Assembly: GCA_012843025.1 (NCBI GenBank)
Contig: DURT01000011.1
Coordinates: 40,997-104,996 of the forward strand
DNA from: Tissierellia bacterium
GTDB lineage: Bacteria > Bacillota > Clostridia > Tissierellales > Sedimentibacteraceae
Direction: 5' to 3'
Length of the DNA stretch: 64,000 nucleotides
Shown here: in pieces, positions 48,711-58,555 of the stretch
Layout: each line of letters starts with the position of its first letter
Position numbering within the stretch: position 1 is the first letter of the stretch
Notes under the pieces: generated by a model
The model's database searches: none
What the model was told of the DNA's origin: nothing
The model's input: the letters and a program-made list of their open reading frames with translations, nothing else
Position numbers and translations under genes: made by a program

Positions 48711-49808
48711 ATGGATAAGAATATACTAATTACAACAGCACCCTTCGGAAACGGTCATAAGATGGTTGCCACTGCATTGAAAAATGCATTTATTAATAAA
48801 GGTTATTATAATGTGTTAGTTGTAGATTTGTTTACGGAAGCTCATCCCAAGATTACAGAAGCAATTAAAAGAGCATATATAAAAAGTTACGATTTCGGAA
48901 AGGCCTACTCTAAACTTTATTACGGTTCAGAGAAACTGACTGATAAAAGAATTGTTGAGTTATACAGAAACTTTGGGTTTAAAAAATTAAAAGAAATAAC
49001 AGAGACTGTTAAGCCAGATATAATAATTAACACTTTCCCCATATTAGCATCCCTTAAGATCAAGAACGATCAAGGCAATAACATACCTGTCTTCAACATA
49101 GTTACAGATTTTTACGTACATAAGCTTTGGATAAGCGAAGAAATAGACAAATTTTATATAGCAACCCATGAATTAAAAGAAGAGTTGAAAAAAATGAATA
49201 TTCCATTAAACAAAATCGTTGTATCTGGAATTCCAATCAGGGAAGCTTTTGAAGAAGTGGATAATATTTCAAAACTTTACGCCAAGTATAATTTTAGAAG
49301 AGGCAAAAGAATTGTTTTAATTAATTCCGGTGCTTTCGGAGTATTGAAAAATATTAAAAAGGTATGTATTGAATTGTGTAAACATAAGAATATTCAAGTT
49401 GCAGTAGTTTGTGGAAACAACAAAGTTTTAAAGGAAAATTTAGAAGCCTTAGGCTTAAGAAATTTAAAAGTATTTGGATTCTTGGAAAATATCCATGAAT
49501 TATATAAAATAGCCTCCTGTATGATTACTAAATCTGGAGGAATAACATTGTCGGAAGCATTAGCAGTACAGCTGCCCCTTGTTATTACAAAGCCAGTACC
49601 GGGACAGGAAAAAGAAAATGCCCTGTATTTTGAAAAAAAGGGAGCAGCTATAATAGCAAACAACACTTATCAAGTAGTCAACAGTACTATTGATTTAATC
49701 AACAATCCCCCGCTGTTAAATGCAATGCGAAAAAATATGAAAAAAATGTACAACAAAGCATCTACCAATAAAATAGTTGATGATGTATTAGGAAGTTTAA
49801 AAGATTAA
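48711..49808 (+). CDS. MGDG synthase/UgtP-like glycosyltransferase
   Basis: ILITTAPFGNGHKMVATAL, VVSGIPIREAF, ITKSGGITLSEALAVQLPLVITKPVPGQEKENALYF. Confidence 0.92.
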   Translation: MDKNILITTAPFGNGHKMVATALKNAFINKGYYNVLVVDLFTEAHPKITEAIKRAYIKSYDFGKAYSKLYYGSEKLTDKRIVELYRNFGFKKLKEITETVKPDIIINTFPILASLKIKNDQGNNIPVFNIVTDFYVHKLWISEEIDKFYIATHELKEELKKMNIPLNKIVVSGIPIREAFEEVDNISKLYAKYNFRRGKRIVLINSGAFGVLKNIKKVCIELCKHKNIQVAVVCGNNKVLKENLEALGLRNLKVFGFLENIHELYKIASCMITKSGGITLSEALAVQLPLVITKPVPGQEKENALYFEKKGAAIIANNTYQVVNSTIDLINNPPLLNAMRKNMKKMYNKASTNKIVDDVLGSLKD

Positions 49809-49834
49809 AAGAACCCTTAGGGCTCTTTTTTTCT
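49809..49834. terminator. Intrinsic terminator between convergent genes
   Basis: agaaccc-ttag-ggctct followed by ttttttc. Confidence 0.7.
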
Positions 49835-50293
49835 TCTAAGTTGTTTATTTTTTCTAAATTCCTCATGCAGAACTTTGTAAAGGCATTTTTTGAAACTTTC
49901 GTCCTGTTCTCTTCTTCTCTTGGAAGGTCCTTTACTTTTACCTCCCTGCTTTCTTATCCGTTCACTTATATACCTGGATTGGAGGAGGGTGTCTATATTA
50001 TTCTTATTTATGAAAAAGCCTGATGTATGGATTATTGCCGATGCTTTTCCTAAAACAAGGCTGGCAAGTCCGTAATCCTGAGTAATTAATATATCTCCTG
50101 GTTTAAATATTTGAACTATTTTATAATCAACTGAATCTCTTCCCTGTTCAACAACTATAACCTGGAAATCACTGACTATATAGTGATCTATATCAACGAC
50201 TATTATTAAATCTATACCAAATTCTCTGGCAGCTTTTTCACAAATCTCTTTCACTGTCTGGGGGCAAGCATCGCCATCTATTATAATTCGCAT
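49817..50293 (-). CDS. YaiI/YqxD (DUF188) family protein
   Basis: MRIIIDGDACPQTVKEICEKAAREFG...GDILITQDYGLASLVLGKASAIIHTSG...RKQGGKSKGPSKRR. Confidence 0.95.
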   Translation of the reverse strand: MRIIIDGDACPQTVKEICEKAAREFGIDLIIVVDIDHYIVSDFQVIVVEQGRDSVDYKIVQIFKPGDILITQDYGLASLVLGKASAIIHTSGFFINKNNIDTLLQSRYISERIRKQGGKSKGPSKRRREQDESFKKCLYKVLHEEFRKNKQLRRKKEP

Positions 50294-50362
50294 GAAAAAA
50301 CTCCTTTTTTATTTAAACTATGACAGGGAAAAGCAAATGTTCATAGTTAAAAGGATAGGAAT

Positions 50363-51190
50363 TTATGAATTCTTCCTCAGCGTATATAAATCCTTCCTTA
50401 AATGTTTCAATAAAGGTAACTCATTTCTCACCTTTTTCACATAATCTAAATCTATTTCCTGAACAGTATATCCTTCTTTTTCGTCCATTCTCCTTAAAAC
50501 CTGTCCCCAAGGGGAAACTATTAGGGAATTACCGTAGGAACGATAGGTTGCTTCATAATCTCTTGCCGGGGCAACACCAATGGTATAAACCTGGTTATCC
50601 AAAGCTCTGCTTCTAAAATTTAATTCCCAGTGGGCGGGACCTGTTGTCATGTTAAAAGCTCCAGGATAAATTATTACTTCAGCTCCTGCAAGAGCCATTA
50701 GCCTGCCTAACTCCGGAAACCTTATATCATAACACACCCCAAGACCTATTTTACAAAATTCCGTATCAAAAACCGTAACATCCTTGCCGGCAGTCAACAC
50801 ATCTGATTCCTTAAAATACTGTCCTCCTTCCACATCTATGTCAAAGAGGTGTACTTTTCTGTGCTTAGCTATTTTTTCACCTTGTCTGTCAAATACATAG
50901 GAAGTATTATAAACATTATTTCCTTCTAATTCAGGAATTGAGCCACCAACAAGGTAGATGCTAAATTCTTTGGCAGCAGCACTTAATTTCTCGTAAGCAT
51001 AGCCTCCTTCTTCTTCTCCATAATCTCTGAAATAAGAAGTATTGTAAGGACAACAAAACATTTCTGGCAATACAGCAAAATCTGCACCTTCTTGGGAAAC
51101 AGTTTCAATTAGTTTGACAGCATTCTCTACATTCTTTTCTTTGTCCTCGTACACCTTAGTCTGCAATAAAGCGACCTTAAATTTTCTCAT
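50363..51190 (-). CDS. Carbon-nitrogen hydrolase (nitrilase family, omega-amidase-like)
   Basis: FAVLPEMFCCPYNTSYF (Glu), HRKVHLFDIDVEGG (Lys), GLGVCYDIRFPELGRLMALAGAEVIIYPGAFN (Cys). Confidence 0.93.
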   Translation of the reverse strand: MRKFKVALLQTKVYEDKEKNVENAVKLIETVSQEGADFAVLPEMFCCPYNTSYFRDYGEEEGGYAYEKLSAAAKEFSIYLVGGSIPELEGNNVYNTSYVFDRQGEKIAKHRKVHLFDIDVEGGQYFKESDVLTAGKDVTVFDTEFCKIGLGVCYDIRFPELGRLMALAGAEVIIYPGAFNMTTGPAHWELNFRSRALDNQVYTIGVAPARDYEATYRSYGNSLIVSPWGQVLRRMDEKEGYTVQEIDLDYVKKVRNELPLLKHLRKDLYTLRKNS

Positions 51191-51284
51191 ACTTCCCCTC
51201 CCAATTTTATTCTTTAATCAATTATAAAATATTTGTACCTAATATGCAATTGGTATAGGAGGAACTAAAGTAAAAAAGCAAACG

Positions 51285-51313
51285 AGAAACGGCAGTACAT
51301 CTGCCGTTTCCTC
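51285..51313 (-). terminator. Intrinsic terminator after pyc
   Basis: gaaacggcag-tacat-ctgccgtttc. Confidence 0.7.
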
Positions 51314-54300
51314 TTATTCTAATTCTGCAATTAATTCTCCAGCAATTACCTTCTGGCCTTCCTTAACATGTATTTTATTAACAGTTCCCGCCAGTGGAGC
51401 TAAAACATTAGTTTCCATCTTCATAGCTTCTAAAACAGCAATAGGCTGTCCTGCCGTTACTTTTTCTCCTTCTTTAACAAGAATTTTAACTACACTTCCT
51501 GGTATGTTGGCACCAATTTCAAACTGATTGCCTGTATCTGCCATAACTCTTTCAATACCTGTATTCTTAGAAAGGGGAGCATTTTTGTCTTTAATAGTAA
51601 CAACTCTGTTGTTTCCATTCACTTCAAATGTTAAATCCTTGGTTCCATTGTCATTACTTCTAATATCAACTAATTTGATGCTTAGTTTTTTACCTTCTGC
51701 AATTTTTACGCCGCAAGTTTCTCCTTCCTCCAAGCCGTGGAAAAATATGTCGCTACCCATAAGTCTTAAACTAACTTCATCTTTTGTACTCTTAATATAG
51801 TCTTCGAAAACTTTAGGATAAAGAGCATAGCTCAGTGCTTCTTCATCAGTTCCTTCCAACTCATATTTTTCCCGAAGCATCTTCTTAATGGCATCAAAAT
51901 CTTCTGGTGGCAAGAGCTCTCCCGGCCTGCATTTAATAGGCTCTCTGCCCTTTAACACCAACTTGCTTAATTTTTCTGGGAATCCTCCTTCTGGCTGACC
52001 CATCATCCCTTCAAAATACGCTACCACTGAGTCGGGGAAATCCATGTCCTTAGCTTTTTCATATATATTATCCTTGGTCAAATTATTTTGAACCATGAAT
52101 ATAGCCATATCTCCCACAGCTTTTGAAGAAGGTGTAACTTTTACTATGTCCCCAAACATTTCATTTACTGTCTTAAACATTTCCTTTACTTCTTCAAACC
52201 TATGGCCTAAGCCGAAACTTTCAACCTGGGGCTTTAAATTTGAATATTGGCCGCCAGGAATTTCATACTTATAAATTTCTGCAGTACCTGTTTTCAATCC
52301 TGATTCAAACTTATTGTATACCGGACGTACAGCTTCCCAATAATCGGAGATTTTCTGCATATCATCCAAGTTTAGTTGAGTATCTCTTTCTGTATTCATC
52401 ATAGCTGCAATTACGGAGTTTAGCGGCGGCTGGCTTGTTAGGCCTGCCATTGAATTAAAGGCTGTATCTACTATGTCCACTCCCGCATTTGCAACTGCAA
52501 ATATAGTTACCACACCATTTCCGCTGGTATCATGAGTGTGTAGGTGGATAGGAATTGTAAGTTCATTTTTCAATGCCCTTATTAATTTATCCGCTGCCAT
52601 GGGTTTTAACAAAGCAGACATATCCTTTATAGCAAGAATATGGGCTCCTCTGTTTTCTAACTTCTTAGCCAAATCTACATAGTATTTTAAAGTATATTTA
52701 TCCCTTGTTTCATCAAGGATATCCCCAGTATAACAAATACTTGCTTCAACTATTTTTCCCTGGTTAAGAACTTCATCTATAGCAACTTCCATTCCTTTAA
52801 TCCAGTTCAACGAGTCAAAGATACGGAATACATCTATTCCTGCTTTTGCTGATGCTTTTACGAATTCCTTTATTACATTGTCAGGATAATTTTTATAACC
52901 TACTGCATTAGCTCCTCTTAAGAGCATTTGTAGCAGCAAATTAGGCATTTTTTCTCTTAAGGTATGAAGTCTCTCCCAAGGATCTTCCTTTAAAAACCTG
53001 TAAGCAACATCAAAGGTGGCTCCTCCCCACATTTCCACGGAAAACAAATCACTTGCCAGGTGCGCCATAGCAGGTGCAATTTTCTCCATGTCCACAGTTC
53101 TTACACGAGTAGCCATCAATGATTGGTGAGCGTCACGCATGGTAGTATCCGTTAGCATCAGTCTTTTCTGTCTTAATACATAGTCTGCAACCGCCTTTGG
53201 ACCTTTTTCATCTAACAGTTGTTTTAAACCAGGCTTTATTTCACCGCTAACTTTTGGTACTCGGGGAACGTCAAACTGGGGTTTTATTCCCTTAGTTTCA
53301 TTAACTACTATATTACCTATATAGTTTAGAACTTTTAATTCTTTATCTCCTCCCCCTCGCACATTTAATAGAGAAGGATTTTCAGCAATAAACCCTGTAT
53401 AACACTGTCCCTTTCTGAATGTTTCATGGTTAAGGACATTTAATAAGAATCTGATATTGGTTTTAACTCCATGTACTTTTATTTCCCTTAATGCCCTTGC
53501 ATTTTTCTCTATGGCATCCTCAAAAGTTCTGGAATGGCTAATTACCTTTACCAACAAGCTGTCATAATAAGGACTAATTTCAGCTCCCGCAAAACCGTTG
53601 CCTCCATCAAGTCTTACTCCAAAACCGGAGCCAGTGCGGTATACATCGATTTTTCCTGTATCAGGAGCAAAGTTGTTGGCAGGATCTTCTGTGGTAACCC
53701 TGCATTGTATTGCATAGCCCGATCTTTTGATATCTTCCTGGGATTTAATATTTATTTTCTCCGAATCTAACCTGTAGCCTTGGGCTATAAGAATTTGAGC
53801 CTGGACTATATCTATACCCGTTACCATTTCCGTTACTGTATGTTCCACTTGAATTCTCGGATTCATTTCAATGAAATAGTGGTTTCCATCTTTGTCCACT
53901 AAAAATTCCACAGTACCTGCATTTCTGTAATTTACTGACTTGGCTAATTTCACTGCGTCACTACATATAGCCTGTCTTTGTTCCTCTGTAATACTTAAAG
54001 CAGGAGTAAATTCCACAACTTTCTGGTGTCTTCTTTGAATGGAGCAATCCCTTTCATATAGATGAACAATATTACCGTAATTATCTCCTAAAATTTGAAC
54101 TTCAATATGTTTTGGATTTTGAAGGAATTTTTCTATAAAGATATCATCGATTCCGAAGGCTTTCTTGGCCTCCCTTTGCGCACTTCTAAACTCCCTTAAC
54201 AGGTCTTCCTCCCTCCAAACTATACGCATACCCCTTCCGCCTCCTCCGGCTGAAGCCTTTAGAATAACAGGATATCCGCAATAATCGGCAAACTTCTTAG

Positions 54301-54739
54301 CTTCTTCCTCTGATTTAACAGCCTCTTCAATTCCAGGAATAATGGGAACCCCTATTTCCTTGGCAACTACTTTCGATTTTATCTTATCTCCTAATTTGTC
54401 CATCATTTTATAATCAGGACCGATAAAGACAATACCTTCTTCTTCACACTTTCTAGCAAATTCAACATTCTCTGCTAAGAATCCATATCCGGGATGAATT
54501 GCATCAACACCTTTTGATTTCGCAAGGCTAATAATTTCATCTATTCCAAGATAGGCATCGACAGGTGACTTGCCCTTTCCAACCCTGTAAGACTCATCCG
54601 CTTTAGTTCTGAAGAGGGAGTTCTTGTCTTCTTCTGAATATATGGCCACACTTCTTATACCAAGTTCTTCACAGGCTCTGAACACTCTGATTGCAATTTC
54701 ACCCCTGTTTGCAACCAAAATTCTTTTAAACTGTTTCAT
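51314..54739 (-). CDS. pyc: Pyruvate carboxylase
   Basis: Biotin carboxylase KRILVANRGEIAIRVFRACEELGI, carboxyltransferase DTTMRDAHQSLMATRVRT, biotinyl domain VLEAMKMETNVLAP. Confidence 0.98.
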   Translation of the reverse strand: MKQFKRILVANRGEIAIRVFRACEELGIRSVAIYSEEDKNSLFRTKADESYRVGKGKSPVDAYLGIDEIISLAKSKGVDAIHPGYGFLAENVEFARKCEEEGIVFIGPDYKMMDKLGDKIKSKVVAKEIGVPIIPGIEEAVKSEEEAKKFADYCGYPVILKASAGGGGRGMRIVWREEDLLREFRSAQREAKKAFGIDDIFIEKFLQNPKHIEVQILGDNYGNIVHLYERDCSIQRRHQKVVEFTPALSITEEQRQAICSDAVKLAKSVNYRNAGTVEFLVDKDGNHYFIEMNPRIQVEHTVTEMVTGIDIVQAQILIAQGYRLDSEKINIKSQEDIKRSGYAIQCRVTTEDPANNFAPDTGKIDVYRTGSGFGVRLDGGNGFAGAEISPYYDSLLVKVISHSRTFEDAIEKNARALREIKVHGVKTNIRFLLNVLNHETFRKGQCYTGFIAENPSLLNVRGGGDKELKVLNYIGNIVVNETKGIKPQFDVPRVPKVSGEIKPGLKQLLDEKGPKAVADYVLRQKRLMLTDTTMRDAHQSLMATRVRTVDMEKIAPAMAHLASDLFSVEMWGGATFDVAYRFLKEDPWERLHTLREKMPNLLLQMLLRGANAVGYKNYPDNVIKEFVKASAKAGIDVFRIFDSLNWIKGMEVAIDEVLNQGKIVEASICYTGDILDETRDKYTLKYYVDLAKKLENRGAHILAIKDMSALLKPMAADKLIRALKNELTIPIHLHTHDTSGNGVVTIFAVANAGVDIVDTAFNSMAGLTSQPPLNSVIAAMMNTERDTQLNLDDMQKISDYWEAVRPVYNKFESGLKTGTAEIYKYEIPGGQYSNLKPQVESFGLGHRFEEVKEMFKTVNEMFGDIVKVTPSSKAVGDMAIFMVQNNLTKDNIYEKAKDMDFPDSVVAYFEGMMGQPEGGFPEKLSKLVLKGREPIKCRPGELLPPEDFDAIKKMLREKYELEGTDEEALSYALYPKVFEDYIKSTKDEVSLRLMGSDIFFHGLEEGETCGVKIAEGKKLSIKLVDIRSNDNGTKDLTFEVNGNNRVVTIKDKNAPLSKNTGIERVMADTGNQFEIGANIPGSVVKILVKEGEKVTAGQPIAVLEAMKMETNVLAPLAGTVNKIHVKEGQKVIAGELIAELE

Positions 54740-54956
54740 ATTCCACCTCTCCTATCATACATATACATATTATTATATAATACCAAACAGTTTAACATTA
54801 TTATTTTAACTTTTCAACCCATAAAACTAATTTTATTAAATTTAAATATAAAAAACTTTATTTTATTCTTTTATATTAATTATAATAGGGAGAAATGGTT
54901 TTTGACTTATTATAAATATGCAAAAAATAGAAAAATAAGAACCCCATAATAATAAA

Positions 54957-54975
54957 AACCCCTTCAAAGGGGTTA
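54957..54975 (-). terminator. Intrinsic terminator
   Basis: aacccctt-caa-aggggtt hairpin, T-rich on the minus strand. Confidence 0.7.
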
Positions 54976-54976
54976 C

Positions 54977-55603
54977 TTATGCTAATGCCGTTCCTTTCAG
55001 ATGGCTTATATCGTTGAAAGATACTTTTCTTACTTCATTGTTTTCATCTACTTCTATATATGACAAACTACAGTTATAGACAACAGTTTCAATCCAATTT
55101 TCCACCCTAATAGATTTTTTCACAAAAGCTTCAATACACTTGATGGTTCCACCATGGGCAACTATTAATATAGTTTTGTTTTTATATTTTTCTAATATTT
55201 CATTCAAAGCTTTTTCTACTCTTCCATAAAATTCACGGAGACTTTCACCGTTTGGATATCTTTGGTTTAGAGGATCCGCCTCAATTTTTTCAAGTATAGC
55301 TGGATACTCTCTCTTTATTTCCTCGTACTTCATGCCTTCGAACTCACCAAGGTTAAGCTCTTTAAGACCTTCATGCTTAATAATTTCTATATCCTTATTT
55401 CCTCTTACAATTTCGGCAGTTTTATAAGCTCTGCCTAAAGGACTGGAAATAATATAGTCAATATCAATTTCTTCAATCCGTTCAGATAAAAGTTCTGCTC
55501 CTATTATTCCCTTTTCTGTCAAATCAGAGTCCTTATGTCCCTGATACTTACATTCTCTGTTCCAAACTGTTTCACCATGCCTAGTTATATAAATTTTAGT
55601 CAT
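54977..55603 (-). CDS. Histidine phosphatase family protein
   Basis: IYITRHGETVWNRECKYQGHKDSDLTEKG; SSPLGRAYKTAEI; VAHGGTIKCIE. Confidence 0.95.
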   Translation of the reverse strand: MTKIYITRHGETVWNRECKYQGHKDSDLTEKGIIGAELLSERIEEIDIDYIISSPLGRAYKTAEIVRGNKDIEIIKHEGLKELNLGEFEGMKYEEIKREYPAILEKIEADPLNQRYPNGESLREFYGRVEKALNEILEKYKNKTILIVAHGGTIKCIEAFVKKSIRVENWIETVVYNCSLSYIEVDENNEVRKVSFNDISHLKGTALA

Positions 55604-55673
55604 TTTGTTTTCCTTTCTATTTCAATTTTTCTACCTTTTAATACAAGAATATTACTCTTCCCCGCTTGTTTGG

Positions 55674-56270
55674 TTATATTAGGCCTACGAAAATGGGTAC
55701 TAAGACGGTTACTGATAGTGAAAGTATAAGCCCACTTATGAATGAAATTACCGCTACTTCCTGATTTGTATTCTTTGTTACCATGGGCAAGCCTGTATCC
55801 ATACTTATGGCTGCTCCGGCAGCTATGGTTTCCAAGTAGCCTATGCGTTTTGCAATAATAGGTATTGCCACAAAAGCCATTACTTCCCTAAATACATTGG
55901 ATAAAAAAGCTACCGTTCCCAGCTCTGAGGATATGGGAGTAATGATTATGGCGGATAAAGTATACCAGGACAGCCCTGAGGCTATGGCTAGGGCACCAAA
56001 TATATTAATATTGAATATAAAACTGCATACAATCCCGCCTAACAAACTGCCTAATATAGTTCCTATAGGTACTATAAGGATTTTAAATCCTACATTTTTT
56101 AAATTTTTAAATATATCTTTATTGCTTCCTAAATCTATTCCTACAAAAAACAGGAGAAGACAAAGGCCTATATCCATGAGGAAACCACTATTTTCATAAA
56201 AAACTTCTGGCATGAAAAGCAATCCGGAAAGTATCCCCAATACAAGCACTATTAATATTTTCTTAGTCAT
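55674..56270 (-). CDS. LysO-family transporter, C-terminal unit
   Basis: GLCLLLFFVGIDLGSNKDIFKNLKNVGFKILIVPIGTILGSLLGG, SGLSWYTLSAIIITPISSELGTVAFLSNVFREV. Confidence 0.88.
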   Translation of the reverse strand: MTKKILIVLVLGILSGLLFMPEVFYENSGFLMDIGLCLLLFFVGIDLGSNKDIFKNLKNVGFKILIVPIGTILGSLLGGIVCSFIFNINIFGALAIASGLSWYTLSAIIITPISSELGTVAFLSNVFREVMAFVAIPIIAKRIGYLETIAAGAAISMDTGLPMVTKNTNQEVAVISFISGLILSLSVTVLVPIFVGLI

Positions 56271-56571
56271 TTTTGCCTCCTGTAATATTCTTATCTGTTA
56301 TTAATCTCTTCCTTGCAAAATATACAAATAAAATACTAAGGGAGGCAGTTGTAAGGGCAAATACTGCCGCCATTATTCCTATTTGTCCTATGGATGAAAT
56401 TATTTGTTCATCCATACCAATGTTAACTCCCATAATATAAATTAATCCAAAAAGGATTACCGTCTGAATAATGGATATTTTCTTCATTATATTTTCATGA
56501 ATGGCACCTCTGCTGCTTAACAACCATCCCACCGTCAATATTCCAAAATAAAGCAAAACTCTAAATACCAT
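56263..56571 (-). CDS. LysO-family transporter, N-terminal unit
   Basis: QTVILFGLIYIMGVNIGMDEQIISSIGQIGIMAAVFALTTASLSILFVY; overlaps the downstream gene start. Confidence 0.8.
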   Translation of the reverse strand: MVFRVLLYFGILTVGWLLSSRGAIHENIMKKISIIQTVILFGLIYIMGVNIGMDEQIISSIGQIGIMAAVFALTTASLSILFVYFARKRLITDKNITGGKND

Positions 56572-56573
56572 AG

Positions 56574-58544
56574 CTATCCCCCTATTCTTTTACCGCTGTT
56601 CATCCACTGAACAAATTGGTCTTCACTAATTATTTCTATTCCTAATTCTTTAGCCTTTTTATTCTTAGATGAACTGGATAAAAGATCATTATTTATTAAA
56701 TAATCCGTTTTGGAAGTAACAGAACCTGTTACCTTTCCTCCTCTTTCTTCGATAGCTGCCTTTAATTCATCGCGATTTTTGAAGTGACTTAAAGATCCTG
56801 TTATAACAAAAGTAAGATTTTCAAAAGTTTGCTCAGTTTCCTGTTCGCTGCTTTCAAATTCAATTTCTTTCAGTACATCTTCTATAAGAGCTTTCTTTTT
56901 TTCATTTCTGAAAAAATTTACGTAGTTAGTAGCCATTACATGACCAATGCCGCTTATTTCAATTAATTCTTCATAAGTTGCACCCTGTATTCTTTCCCAG
57001 TCATCCTTAAATTCCTTGCTAATTAATTTTGCATTGGATAATCCTATATTGGGAATTCCTAAACTGTATAAAAACCTTGCTGCTGTAGTTTTTCTTGCCT
57101 TATTAACGGAATTCACCAAGTTGTTAAAGGATTTTTCTCCGAAACCTTCCATATTGGTTATTACATCTTTATGTTTTTCTATATGGAAAATATCTGCAAA
57201 TTCCTTTACTAGGCCCTTGGCAATAAATTTTTCAAGGGTAGCCTCCGAAAGCCCCTCAATGTTTAAGGCATCTCTGCTTACAAAATGTGTAAAGGCTTTT
57301 ATTTGCTTTGCCAAACATTCATCATTTGTACAATACAATGTTTTAATACCATTGTCATTATTAATAAGGGTTTCACCGCCGCACACAGGACAACTCTTAG
57401 GAATCTCTATATTATTGCTTCTTGTTAAATTATCGGATATTTGAGGTATAATCATATTAGCCTTGTATACATTTATTAAATCCCCTATGCCTAATTCCAA
57501 TTCTTCCATTATGCTTAAATTGTGTACGCTAGCACGACTTACGGTTGTTCCTTCTAACTCAACTGGTTCAAAAATAGCAATTGGGTTTATCAGCCCTGTT
57601 CTGGAAGCACTCCATTCAATATCCAAAAGCTTTGTTTCCTTTACTTCATCTCTCCATTTAAAGGCAATGGAATCCCGAGGAAACTTTGCAGTTGTGCCTA
57701 AAGATTCCCCGTAATTAATATCGTCATAGGTTAAAACCAAGCCGTCAGAAGGAAGGTCGTTTTCTTCTATATGTTCCTCAAACCACTTCACTGTTTCTTC
57801 AATATTGTCGGAAGTTACTTTCTTGTATTCAACTACGCTGAATCCTTGATTTTTAAGCCATTTTAATTGCTCTATCTTTGAATTTTTAAAATCCACATCT
57901 GCTCTTATAACAGAAAAAGCATAAAATTTTACATTTCTTTCAGCAGTTATTTTATTGTTTAGCTGTCTCACAGAACCGCTGCAAAGATTTCTGGGGTTTT
58001 TATACTTAGCTTCTACTTGATCGATTTTTTCATTCATCTTATAAAAGTCTGAATAGCTTATTACTGCTTCTCCTCTTAAAATCAAAGTTCCTTTATATGC
58101 TATAGTTAGGGGAATATTTGTAAAAACCTTGGCGTTGTTAGTAACTACCTCTCCTATTTCTCCATTACCCCTAGTAACAGCTTTTATTAGCTTCCCACCT
58201 TCATAAGTCATTACGATGGTAAGGCCGTCTAACTTCCAGGACAATACTCCTGCCTTGTTTTTAAGCCATTCTTTCAATGTAGAAACATCCTTTGTTTTAT
58301 CCAAGGAAAGCATAACATTTTCATGACGTTCCTTAGGTAAATTTGATAAGAGTTCATACCCCACCCGGACAGTGGGGCTGTTGGATAGTACTATTCCCGT
58401 TTCCTCTTCTAATTGTTTAAGCTCATCATAAAGCTTATCATATTCTAAGTTTGACATTATTTCTCTGTCTTCCTGGTAATAAGCTTTGTTTGCTTCATTT
58501 AACACCCTTATTTTTTCCTGCATTAACTGTAGTTTATCTTTCAT
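56574..58544 (-). CDS. ligA: NAD-dependent DNA ligase
   Basis: WKLDGLTIVMTYEGGKLIKAVTRGNGEIGE (KxDG), C4 zinc CPVCGGETLINNDNGIKTLYCTNDEC, HhH repeats, C-terminal BRCT. Confidence 0.97.
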   Translation of the reverse strand: MKDKLQLMQEKIRVLNEANKAYYQEDREIMSNLEYDKLYDELKQLEEETGIVLSNSPTVRVGYELLSNLPKERHENVMLSLDKTKDVSTLKEWLKNKAGVLSWKLDGLTIVMTYEGGKLIKAVTRGNGEIGEVVTNNAKVFTNIPLTIAYKGTLILRGEAVISYSDFYKMNEKIDQVEAKYKNPRNLCSGSVRQLNNKITAERNVKFYAFSVIRADVDFKNSKIEQLKWLKNQGFSVVEYKKVTSDNIEETVKWFEEHIEENDLPSDGLVLTYDDINYGESLGTTAKFPRDSIAFKWRDEVKETKLLDIEWSASRTGLINPIAIFEPVELEGTTVSRASVHNLSIMEELELGIGDLINVYKANMIIPQISDNLTRSNNIEIPKSCPVCGGETLINNDNGIKTLYCTNDECLAKQIKAFTHFVSRDALNIEGLSEATLEKFIAKGLVKEFADIFHIEKHKDVITNMEGFGEKSFNNLVNSVNKARKTTAARFLYSLGIPNIGLSNAKLISKEFKDDWERIQGATYEELIEISGIGHVMATNYVNFFRNEKKKALIEDVLKEIEFESSEQETEQTFENLTFVITGSLSHFKNRDELKAAIEERGGKVTGSVTSKTDYLINNDLLSSSSKNKKAKELGIEIISEDQFVQWMNSGKRIGG

Positions 58545-58555
58545 ACCATACCTTC

